A DNA stretch of 8,464 bases from an uncultured Treponema sp. Lineage in GTDB: Bacteria > Spirochaetota > Spirochaetia > Treponematales > Treponemataceae. The notes under the pieces are model-generated. The model searched no databases, was not told the DNA's origin, and worked only from the letters and a program-made list of their open reading frames with translations. A program made the position numbers and the translations under genes. Location: positions 1-8,464 of the forward strand of contig CAJPTT010000084.1 in the NCBI GenBank assembly GCA_905373565.1. The letters run 5' to 3'. Every line of letters begins with the position of its first letter. The stretch's first letter is position 1. Below, piece by piece: positions 1-6,242 of the stretch.

Positions 1-1012
1 AGATATAGCTATCCCATTGGGAAAAAACACTCGATTGGCCGAGGACAATTTGACGGTTGTTGCCGAAACGAAAGGGCAAGTATTGCTGATAAAAAATAAG
101 ATCAATGTTGAGCCGATTATGACGATCGAAGGTAATGTGTCGATCAAGACAGGGAATATCGTGTTCCTCGGTACGGTGTACGTCAAGGGCAACGTTGACG
201 ACGGCTTCTCCGTTAAGGCAGCCGGTAATATCGAAGTAAAAGGAACCGTCGGGAAAGCATCGCTGGATGCGGAAGGAGATATTGTCGTCAGTCAGGGTAT
301 TGCCGGAAAAGAAGGCGGACACATCCGTGCAGGTAAATCGGTATGGTCTAAATTTATTCAGAATATAGAATTGGTAGAAGCCGGCGACATGGTTATCGTA
401 TCCGACGGTATCTTAAATTCAAAAATCATTGCTAACCACAAAGTTATTTGTCGTGGAAAGCGTGCCGACATTATCAGCAGCCAGATAACCGCATGCGAGG
501 GGGTATATGCCCGAAATCTCGGCAGTCCGGCAGGAGGTTCGGATACGGTTATCAGCGTAGGTTTTGATCCGCGCAGTAAGGAGCGGCTTGTTATATTGGA
601 GAAAAACCTACTTGCCTCTGAAAAAGCGCTCACAGCTTTAAAACTCGATTTAAAATCGCTTGAAGGGCAAAAGAAGATGCTTAAAGAGCTTTCCGAAGAA
701 AAGGAAGCGCTGCTCAAAAAGAAAAAAGAGCTGCGCTATATTAACGAAACGGAAATTAAAGAGCTTCGAAACGAAATAGAACGAATACGAGATTATCTTG
801 CCGCGCTTAAAACGGACGGACGTGTTTCCGTTTCCGCTAATGTTTATACCGGTGTCCGCATAGTTATTAAAGATATTATCGAAGATGTACGAGTTGATTG
901 CAAGGCAACAACATTCTTTTTGCAAAACGGTCTTGTGCGGTATGGTCCTTATGAAGACTATACCAATGATGAGGACGTAAAGAGGACGCCCAGTGGGTAT
1001 TCAGCCGATTGA
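1..1012 (+). CDS. FapA/DUF342 family protein, C-terminal part (5' truncated)
   Basis: The reading frame is open to the left edge (first full codon at base 2), so the start lies outside the window; the TTG at 17 is internal and not a real start. About 336 residues are visible. Residues 35-185 form a run of short Gly-containing beta repeats (for example TGNIVFLGTVYVKGNV, then AGNIEVKGTV), the right-handed beta-helix pattern of DUF342/FapA proteins. A charged coiled coil follows (about 192-272, rich in Lys, Glu and Leu), then a final beta segment and an acidic tail. Family members usually have 450-650 residues, so roughly the N-terminal third to half is missing. Biochemical function is unresolved in this family; links to polymer binding and flagellar or cell-envelope processes are known. 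It overlaps the next gene by 20 bases, implying translational coupling. Family call is confident; a motility role is inferred from the downstream neighbours. Confidence 0.88.
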   Translation, partial: DIAIPLGKNTRLAEDNLTVVAETKGQVLLIKNKINVEPIMTIEGNVSIKTGNIVFLGTVYVKGNVDDGFSVKAAGNIEVKGTVGKASLDAEGDIVVSQGIAGKEGGHIRAGKSVWSKFIQNIELVEAGDMVIVSDGILNSKIIANHKVICRGKRADIISSQITACEGVYARNLGSPAGGSDTVISVGFDPRSKERLVILEKNLLASEKALTALKLDLKSLEGQKKMLKELSEEKEALLKKKKELRYINETEIKELRNEIERIRDYLAALKTDGRVSVSANVYTGVRIVIKDIIEDVRVDCKATTFFLQNGLVRYGPYEDYTNDEDVKRTPSGYSAD

Positions 1013-1328
1013 TCTGCAGACACTTTATACTCAGCTCGATAAGGTCGGAAAGCTTCAAGGTGATGCACGGCAAACCTTTGCTGCAGAATTCGAAAACAGC
1101 CAGCAAGCCAATAAGGAAGATGCTGCGCGCCGCCAACAAACGGTACAAAAAACCGAGGCATCCGGCGCTGAAAAAACCGCTATCAATAAAGACGGTTCCA
1201 ACGGTTCGGCAGGCGGCGCATTCAACAATAGCCCTCAGCAGCAAAAAGACGATGCTTTCTCCGCAGCAGAAAAATCATATTATATTCAAGATCCATCACT
1301 CGGAAAAAAAGTCGATATTTCAGGATAG
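993..1328 (+). CDS. Small hydrophilic conserved-type protein, function unknown
   Basis: This 111-residue protein starts at a GTG inside the end of the FapA-type gene, in another frame. A purine-rich AAAGAGG site around 978-985 lies about 8 bases upstream of the GTG and supports this start; there is no later in-frame Met. The first 20 residues (MGIQPIDLQTLYTQLDKVGK) look like an ordered amphipathic helix. The rest is rich in Gln, Ala, Lys, Ser and Gly and probably disordered, ending in a short tail, SLGKKVDISG. There is no signal peptide, membrane segment or recognisable catalytic motif. It sits between the FapA-type gene and the SwrB-like gene with a 20-base overlap on one side and 5 bases on the other, so it is very likely in the same operon. 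The ordered N-terminus could be a docking peptide for a partner; that is inference. Confidence 0.8.
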   Translation: MGIQPIDLQTLYTQLDKVGKLQGDARQTFAAEFENSQQANKEDAARRQQTVQKTEASGAEKTAINKDGSNGSAGGAFNNSPQQQKDDAFSAAEKSYYIQDPSLGKKVDISG

Positions 1329-1333
1329 TCGCT

Positions 1334-1858
1334 ATGCTTATCGCTTCTCTCATACTACTCTGTATTAATATCATTTTGATGATTATATTTTACCGGAAAA
1401 CATCGCATAACTTTTCGCAAAATGCGTACCGAGACCGTATCCGTGAGGAAGTGAACCGACTGATTATCGATATTGAACATGAATCCGATCATGCCGTAAC
1501 GATACTCGAAGATAAAATACGGCAAATTGAAAAGTTGCTCTCCGACACGGATAAACATATCGCACTTGTCGAACAGGAACATGAAAAATGGAGACTGCAA
1601 AGAGATTTTCTTGAGCAATATCAGGCTTCAAAACAAGAAAGCGTCGAACCGATGGTAGCCGATACGAAAAAAAATACTGTGATGATCTATAAAAAACCTA
1701 TCGGTATTCTCGAAGCTGCAGCAAAAAATACCCTGCTTTTAAATCCCCGTGAACAAGTTGTTGAACTGGCACGTCAAGGTTTTTCAATCGACTTTATCGC
1801 CGAAAAAGTAGACCTTCCGCTCGGCGAAATTGCACTTATCCTTTCTATAGACGGATAA
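1334..1858 (+). CDS. SwrB/YlxL-like membrane-anchored coiled-coil protein with C-terminal HTH-like tail
   Basis: The ATG at 1334 lies 5 bases after the previous stop, with AGGA at 1322-1325 as a well-spaced ribosome site. The 174-residue protein has one N-terminal membrane helix (about 2-20), then Tyr-Arg-Lys, which suggests a cytoplasmic body. A long charged coiled coil spans about 34-98 and a variable linker about 99-125. Residues 139-170 (beginning REQVVELARQGFSIDFIAEK) match the short helix-turn-helix-like tail of DUF6115 proteins such as Bacillus SwrB/YlxL, where 'G-x-S-x-x-x-I-A' is followed by 'G-E-I-x-L-I-L'. SwrB sits after the sigma-D gene in Bacillus and promotes flagellar export apparatus activation. 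The same layout of anchor, coil and tail, next to a DUF342 gene, makes a flagellar accessory role plausible here. Homology by whole sequence is not proven; the tail pattern and context are what I rely on. Confidence 0.78.
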   Translation: MLIASLILLCINIILMIIFYRKTSHNFSQNAYRDRIREEVNRLIIDIEHESDHAVTILEDKIRQIEKLLSDTDKHIALVEQEHEKWRLQRDFLEQYQASKQESVEPMVADTKKNTVMIYKKPIGILEAAAKNTLLLNPREQVVELARQGFSIDFIAEKVDLPLGEIALILSIDG

Positions 1859-1934
1859 GAGAACGCTTTGTTCATACCTCGTAGTTTCAGAACGAGGCTG
1901 CTAAGAACGATCTGATGCATTTGCCATTCTCTTA
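1856..1934. repeat. 8-bp inverted repeat containing both convergent stop codons, with inner hairpin
   Basis: TAAGAGAA at 1856-1863 is the exact reverse complement of TTCTCTTA at 1927-1934. Each arm contains the stop codon of one of the two convergent genes. Inside it, CCTCGT (1877-1882) and ACGAGG (1892-1897) form a 6-bp stem with a 9-base loop. No run of T follows on either strand, so a classical intrinsic terminator is not shown; the inner hairpin is the best candidate for ending transcription from either side. Confidence 0.35.
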
Positions 1935-3740
1935 CTTCCCGCGAATCTGATACCCCAGTTTGATATCGAAATACGGCTTTTCGTTTTTAACCGAAAGCTC
2001 CAACTTGCCGGAGTGTATCTTTTCGATACCGTTCCGTTTAAAACTGACATATATGCTGCCGCCGTACACGGGACTTTGCAGGTATATAAGACGCTTCTTT
2101 TTGTTTTCTTCCTTCCGTATCGATTGAGACACCGAACCGCCGATACCGCAAAAAATGCCGTCGACAATGCAAAAACTGCTGTTCGTATAAGCGGTGTACT
2201 TTTTTAAGATAAACGGGTTGGCGGTTCTGTCCTGCAGATCGACCGAAATGCCGAAAGCTGCTTTTTGAAACCATTGAACGCCGCTAAACCATTTCGGTTT
2301 GCTTACGCACGTTAGCTCCGTCTTCATCGTATGCAGCTCATTGCGGTAATCCCAACTTGCCTTCCAGCGGACAACGGTATGTTTTACTTGCGTGATGAGC
2401 CCGCCGTTATGCAGTACCGTTCTATTTTCCATGCTGAAAGCATAGAGCGTGAACACCGAAAAAATGCCGGTTTTAAAATACGGTTGAATAAAAGCGGTAA
2501 CCTGCTCGTTTTGACGGTTACCGCCCCAGTTTACGGCATTTGCTCCGGTATAGCTGCCGCCGATGCGCGCACCCGCATAGCGATACCACGCATCGCATTC
2601 AGCCTGTACTGCGCCGGAAACGGTTTTATCCGCGGCATAACTGACGAAGCCGGTTGTTGCAAACGATACAATCGGATGGGTAAAAACGGTATTTAAACCG
2701 AACAGCGTATGATAGCGCTGCTGCAGCATTCCCGCATACATATTTGAAGTACCGGTTGATTGAATCGCTGAAGCGCTTTCACCTGCGGACTGTGCGGAAG
2801 AGGTTTTTACCTCTCTGATCAATTCCGGCATAAAAGCGGTAAGGTGTTGCAGGGTAAAGTTGATATCACTCTTTTTCCGGTTCATACGCCAGCCGCCCAT
2901 AAGGCCGTAACGCATCCGCTGCTTCTTGGATTCGGGGCTTGCAAAAAAAGCGCCGTTCCATCCGCCGCCGTACAGTTCTACTCCATATTGGATGGCCTTT
3001 TGGGCGCTTCCGATACCGATAAACTGTTCACGAGGGAATTTGAGTCCGCCATAACTTGCCTTAGTTTTGGCGTAGCCGGGAAAATCCGCTGCTTTTAAAA
3101 ACCCGTCAAAAGTTAGATTCCCCGCACCGAGAAATAATGTCGGAATATTTTTTTCAGGGAATGTCGATTGCAACGCGGCAAGCGGATACAGCCCGACACC
3201 GAAATTCCTCACCGAAAGCTCAAAGTAAGGTACGGGCATCGGCGATTCAAGCTGCAGATAGCCGATATAGCCGCGTCCGCTTATGCCGGCGGAAATCCGA
3301 GCTCCTTTGCGAACGCTGTGCATATAGCGAAAAAAATAGTCACGTTCCGAGACAAGTTTTTTGAAATCGTCCGTTTTCTGTTTCGATCCGCTTGATGAGG
3401 AAGCCCTTTTGTCCGTTTGAGGCTTAGCCGATTCGTCCGTCTGTTGTTCGGCAGTTTCGGCTGACCGGCTCCTTGCGGAGTGTGCTTCACGGTCGCTTCC
3501 GGAATCATTACCGGAAGCGTATCCTCGCTCAATTTCGGAATCCTTATTCATTTCAATTTCAGCTTCCTCATCGGTATCGTCCTCGTTTTGACGGTCGAAT
3601 ATAAAACGATCGTCGGTAAGACGGTCAAAAAGCGATTGCTGCCCGTAGCTTTGCGCGGAAAGACCCGTAAAGAGGACAACAAACATACACAATAGAATTG
3701 GTGCACGGCTTAGGCCGTAACAAAATTTTGTAACCTTCAT
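1932..3740 (-). CDS. Exported, probably outer-membrane beta-barrel protein with acidic/Ser-rich linker; family unknown
   Basis: The chosen start is the ATG at 3740-3738, preceded by TAAAGGGAGT as a ribosome site; an upstream in-frame ATG at 3767 has no such site. This gives 602 residues. The N-terminus (KVTKF, then hydrophobic residues to about 28, then LSAQSYGQQ) is a typical signal peptide with likely cleavage near 29-34. Residues about 50-125 are an acidic, Ser/Gln/Lys-rich disordered linker with a partial repeat (QTDESAKP, QTDKRA). From about 135 to the end the protein is rich in alternating hydrophobic/aromatic residues, Gly and Tyr, with many short strand-turn patterns and a final strand near YFDIKLGYQIRGK, as in outer-membrane barrels. 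A second Ser/Ala-rich insert lies near KTSSAQSAGESASA. I do not recognise a named family. It is transcribed divergently from the chemoreceptor. Surface exposure is inferred, not shown; a large periplasmic beta-protein is the alternative. Confidence 0.82.
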   Translation of the reverse strand: MKVTKFCYGLSRAPILLCMFVVLFTGLSAQSYGQQSLFDRLTDDRFIFDRQNEDDTDEEAEIEMNKDSEIERGYASGNDSGSDREAHSARSRSAETAEQQTDESAKPQTDKRASSSSGSKQKTDDFKKLVSERDYFFRYMHSVRKGARISAGISGRGYIGYLQLESPMPVPYFELSVRNFGVGLYPLAALQSTFPEKNIPTLFLGAGNLTFDGFLKAADFPGYAKTKASYGGLKFPREQFIGIGSAQKAIQYGVELYGGGWNGAFFASPESKKQRMRYGLMGGWRMNRKKSDINFTLQHLTAFMPELIREVKTSSAQSAGESASAIQSTGTSNMYAGMLQQRYHTLFGLNTVFTHPIVSFATTGFVSYAADKTVSGAVQAECDAWYRYAGARIGGSYTGANAVNWGGNRQNEQVTAFIQPYFKTGIFSVFTLYAFSMENRTVLHNGGLITQVKHTVVRWKASWDYRNELHTMKTELTCVSKPKWFSGVQWFQKAAFGISVDLQDRTANPFILKKYTAYTNSSFCIVDGIFCGIGGSVSQSIRKEENKKKRLIYLQSPVYGGSIYVSFKRNGIEKIHSGKLELSVKNEKPYFDIKLGYQIRGK

Positions 3741-3779
3741 ACTCCCTTTATGCGACACGCGCAGCATTTTGGCTAATAA

Positions 3780-3812
3780 TTTTTTACATTTTGTGAAAAA
3801 AAGTTAAAAAAA
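3780..3812. promoter_or_regulatory. Phased A/T tracts upstream of the chemoreceptor promoter
   Basis: T6 (3780-3785), T4 (3789-3792), A7 (3796-3802) and A7 (3806-3812) have centres about 8-10 bases apart, close to one helical turn. Such phasing bends DNA, and A-rich tracts just upstream of a -35 region act as UP elements. A perfect 10-bp palindrome, ATATGCATAT (3812-3821), follows directly. Role in either divergent promoter is inferred. Confidence 0.4.
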
Positions 3813-3841
3813 TATGCATATACTGGAAGTCTTTTGATAAT

Positions 3842-3850
3842 TGATATAAT
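3842..3850 (+). promoter_or_regulatory. Extended -10 promoter for the chemoreceptor gene
   Basis: TGATATAAT is a perfect extended -10 (TG, one base, then TATAAT at 3845-3850). The expected -35 position (about 3822-3827, ACTGGA) is poor, which an extended -10 can tolerate. Transcription would begin near 3857, leaving an untranslated leader of about 80 bases before the ATG at 3937. Confidence 0.5.
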
Positions 3851-3854
3851 ATAT

Positions 3855-3862
3855 GCGGATAA
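3855..3862 (+). promoter_or_regulatory. Candidate sigma28-type -10 element
   Basis: GCGGATAA matches 7 of 8 bases of the flagellar sigma28 -10 consensus GCCGATAA. The matching -35 site (TAAA, 15 bases upstream, at 3836-3839) reads GATA, only 2 of 4. Chemoreceptor genes are common sigma28 targets, so the placement is sensible, but the overlapping extended -10 is an equally good explanation. Confidence 0.3.
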
Positions 3863-3936
3863 TGATAATAACATTCAGCAATTAATAATCGTTTTACCGC
3901 TTTGCGGCCATATTCGTTTTAGTGAGAGGAGAAATT

Positions 3937-6027
3937 ATGAAGAGACAACTCGGCTTGCAAAAAAGAATGATTATTATTTTTGCAATATTTATCGTTACAG
4001 TATCGATTTTGCAAACGGTTTTGGCGGGTACTATTGTCAGACGGGCAATTACTGCAAAGGTTATGGAATTACTGCAAAACAAAGCGATTACGACTGCCGA
4101 AAAAATCGATCATGAAATCGAGGATCTTTCCTTCTGGCTGGAGGGTGTTGCCGACACTCCCGTTTTGTTCGATGAAAGTTTAAGTATTCAAGAACGATTG
4201 CAGGAAATCGATTTTCTTATAAAACGGCAACCGTCTGTAAAAAACTACGGCATGGCCGGAATGGACGGAAATCTTATTCGCGCCGACGGCAGTAGTTTCT
4301 TTTGCGGGAATCAACCATGGTTTAGCACGGTTATAAACGGAACGCCGTTTTTGTCCGAACCCTTTCAGGCGGGACAGGATGTTTTTCTTATCTCGTATGC
4401 AATTCCCATGTATGACAAAGATAAGCGGATTAGCGGTTTCTTTTCTATCGATATAGACGGACAATATCTTTCCGATATTTGCAAAACGGTTACCGTCGGT
4501 ACGAGCGGTTCCGTCTTTATCGTCGGAATTAGCAGAAACGTTATCGGCGATACCGACTTTAGCCGTGTTACTGCAAAAACGTCCATCAGTGAAGCGGCAA
4601 AGACCGATAAAGACATGGCTTCGTTATCGGCTTTGGTTGAAACGGCATTTAATTCGGACAATGTTGTGAACGGTTCCGGTTCGTATAACGGAGAAACTCA
4701 GTTTGTCGTAGGCAAAAAGATGGAAACCGGTTGGGTTGTAATGCTGCGGGCTCCCGAAAAGGAATTTTTGAGCGATGTGCGCACATTGAACCGTTGGATG
4801 TATCTGATCGGTATTGCAATGCTGCTTATTGCCGCCATCGTAGTGTATTGGTTGTCGCATCGCATTATTAGTCCGATTGTACGCGTTGCAGCCGCATTAA
4901 AAGATATTGCACAGGGCGAAGGAGACCTAACCGTCAGTTTGCCGGTAACCGGTTTGGATGAAATCCGTAATCTTTCAGAATATTTTAATCAAACAATCGG
5001 AAAAATCAGAACGGCGATTCAATCCGTTGATAAGAATGCCGGTGCAATGACAAAGATCGGTGATGAGCTTGCTCGGAATATGTCCGAAACCGCCGGCGCT
5101 GCAAATGAGATCAGCACTCATATTGAAGATGTAAAACGCAAGATATTTACACAGGCTTCAAGCGTTACCGAAACATCTGCAACTATCGAAGAAATTATCC
5201 AAACCGTCAAGCAGTTAAACGGCAGCATTGCAACTCAGGCTGCAAGTGTCGCGGAATCTTCTTCGGCGATTGAAGAAATGGTTGCCAATATCGCGTCGAT
5301 TACGAAGACCTTGGAAAGAACCGATGAGTCGATAAAATCCCTCGCGTCTGCTACTTCCGACGGTAAAGAAACGCTGCACAGCTCCAACGCCATCACACAA
5401 AAGATCGCCGAAGAGTCCGGCAGTTTAATCGAAGCGAGCGGCGTTATCCAGCATATCGCAAGCCAGACCAACCTTCTCGCAATGAATGCGGCAATTGAAG
5501 CAGCTCATGCCGGAGAAGCGGGGAAGGGCTTTGCCGTTGTCGCCGACGAAATTCGCAAGCTGGCCGAAGATTCGGCAACGCAGGGAAAAACCATTACAAC
5601 AACGCTTAAGCAGTTCGGTACGGAAATCGAAAGCCTCTCAAATTCGGCACAGAGCGTTGAAGAAAAATTTAACGCCATTTTTAATCTATCCGAACAGGTT
5701 AAAATGATGAGTAATCAGCTGACTGCAGCGATGCGCGAACAGGAAAACGCCAGTAGAGAAGTGCTTACCGCAATCAAAAATATCAATGCGGTAACGGTTG
5801 AAGTCAACAACGGTTCTGCGGAAATGCTGAAAGGCGGTGAAAAAGCGGTAAAAGAAATGACAATTCTGGACGATCTTACGCGCGTTATTACCGGCAGCAT
5901 GGACGAAATGACCTCAGGCTCATCATATATCAATACGTCTGTACAGGAAGTCAATCAAATTACCCAGCGTAATAAAGAGAGCATCGCCGAACTCGCCGCC
6001 GAGGTGAGCAAATTTAAAGTCAAATAA
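3937..6027 (+). CDS. Methyl-accepting chemotaxis protein (dCache-HAMP-MCP signalling domain)
   Basis: The ATG at 3937 is preceded by AGAGGAG (3925-3931) with 5-base spacing; a GTG at 3922 lies too close to that site and is rejected. The 696-residue receptor has a first membrane helix (about 11-33), a periplasmic double-Cache-type sensor (about 38-275), a second membrane helix (about 287-306), HAMP (about 307-360, including LSHRIISPI) and a long cytoplasmic coiled coil. The conserved hairpin tip is at about 507-547 (IASQTNLLAMNAAIEAAHAG, then KGFAVVADEIRKLAE). This tip binds CheA and CheW at the cell pole. The sensor has PWF, SYAIPMYD and FFSIDIDG segments typical of dCache, but the Arg two residues before Trp in the amino-acid-binding motif is Gln here, so the ligand cannot be assumed. 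There is no C-terminal NWxxF tether; it ends SKFKVK. No chemotaxis genes adjoin it, so it is an orphan receptor. Confidence 0.95.
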   Translation: MKRQLGLQKRMIIIFAIFIVTVSILQTVLAGTIVRRAITAKVMELLQNKAITTAEKIDHEIEDLSFWLEGVADTPVLFDESLSIQERLQEIDFLIKRQPSVKNYGMAGMDGNLIRADGSSFFCGNQPWFSTVINGTPFLSEPFQAGQDVFLISYAIPMYDKDKRISGFFSIDIDGQYLSDICKTVTVGTSGSVFIVGISRNVIGDTDFSRVTAKTSISEAAKTDKDMASLSALVETAFNSDNVVNGSGSYNGETQFVVGKKMETGWVVMLRAPEKEFLSDVRTLNRWMYLIGIAMLLIAAIVVYWLSHRIISPIVRVAAALKDIAQGEGDLTVSLPVTGLDEIRNLSEYFNQTIGKIRTAIQSVDKNAGAMTKIGDELARNMSETAGAANEISTHIEDVKRKIFTQASSVTETSATIEEIIQTVKQLNGSIATQAASVAESSSAIEEMVANIASITKTLERTDESIKSLASATSDGKETLHSSNAITQKIAEESGSLIEASGVIQHIASQTNLLAMNAAIEAAHAGEAGKGFAVVADEIRKLAEDSATQGKTITTTLKQFGTEIESLSNSAQSVEEKFNAIFNLSEQVKMMSNQLTAAMREQENASREVLTAIKNINAVTVEVNNGSAEMLKGGEKAVKEMTILDDLTRVITGSMDEMTSGSSYINTSVQEVNQITQRNKESIAELAAEVSKFKVK

Positions 6028-6037
6028 ATCAGGGGAA

Positions 6038-6143
6038 GCAGGGTCGTTATGGTTTTAATGAAACATGTTTCAGAATGGACACAGATGTTCATTCGCGGGC
6101 GTTCCTTTACTCGGATGTTTTCGTGAGAAAATCTTGACCCTGC
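6038..6143. other. 106-nt structured intergenic element closed by an 8-bp inverted repeat
   Basis: GCAGGGTC (6038-6045) is the exact reverse complement of GACCCTGC (6136-6143). Between the arms three local hairpins can form: TGAAA/TTTCA in a 14-bp palindrome (6059-6072); GAATGGAC/GTTCATTC (6073-6080 with 6087-6094, one G-T pair, 6-base loop); and TTTTC/GAAAA (6118-6122 with 6127-6131) around a GTGA loop of the GNRA type. The layout resembles a multi-branch RNA or a small inverted-repeat element. A 20-codon frame (ATG at 6075, stop 6135-6137) lies inside without a ribosome site. No flanking target duplication is evident. I do not recognise a known riboswitch or RNA family. Confidence 0.35.
6059..6072. 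promoter_or_regulatory. 14-bp perfect palindrome, candidate operator
   Basis: TGAAACATGTTTCA is identical on both strands and lies between the chemoreceptor stop and the TetR-type regulator. Its length and symmetry fit a TetR-family operator, but it is about 75 bases upstream of the predicted -35 and may instead be part of the structured element at 6038-6143. Confidence 0.35.
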
Positions 6144-6162
6144 AAAAAATATGCATTACCAT
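6134..6162 (+). promoter_or_regulatory. Predicted promoter of the TetR-family gene
   Basis: TTGACC (6134-6139, 5 of 6 to the -35 consensus) and TACCAT (6157-6162, 4 of 6 to the -10) are separated by exactly 17 bases. The -35 overlaps the right arm of the inverted repeat at 6136-6143. Predicted start of transcription is near 6169, giving a leader of about 74 bases. Confidence 0.5.
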
Positions 6163-6168
6163 AGCAGT

Positions 6169-6178
6169 GATATATATC
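6169..6178. promoter_or_regulatory. 10-bp palindrome at the predicted transcription start, candidate autoregulatory operator
   Basis: GATATATATC is a perfect palindrome located 6 bases after the -10 element, the usual place for an operator through which a TetR-type repressor blocks its own promoter. It is short and AT-only, so chance is a real alternative. Confidence 0.25.
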
Positions 6179-6242
6179 GTTGGTATATTTGTCATCTGTA
6201 AAGCGATAGTTTTTGACTATACCGATCATCACGGGGTAAAAT

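Noticed and set aside
876..1244. 122-codon minus-strand frame opposite the first two genes
   Set aside because: Cys/Leu-rich composition is typical of an antisense shadow; it spans two well-supported genes on the other strand.
1009..1368. 119-codon + strand frame over the 111-aa gene
   Set aside because: It lacks a ribosome site suited to its start and is Lys/Ser/His-rich out-of-frame sequence; the 993 frame has the better site and is coupled to its neighbours.
2331..2696. 121-codon + strand frame opposite the beta-barrel gene
   Set aside because: No ribosome site or domain; the opposite frame has a signal peptide and a continuous 602-residue product.
3741..3767. Upstream ATG at 3767 for the beta-barrel protein
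   Set aside because: It has no ribosome site and would place nine extra polar residues before the signal peptide; the ATG at 3740 has a purine-rich site.
3922..3936. GTG start 15 bases upstream of the chemoreceptor ATG
   Set aside because: It overlaps the ribosome site that serves the ATG at 3937, and would add a charged segment before the membrane helix.
6038..6143. Insertion sequence or transposon
   Set aside because: No transposase, no target duplication seen and only 8-bp arms; kept only as a structured element or possible small dispersed repeat.
6213..6241. TTGACT at 6213-6218 as a second promoter for the TetR gene
   Set aside because: No -10-like sequence at the right distance, and the predicted start would fall inside the coding region.
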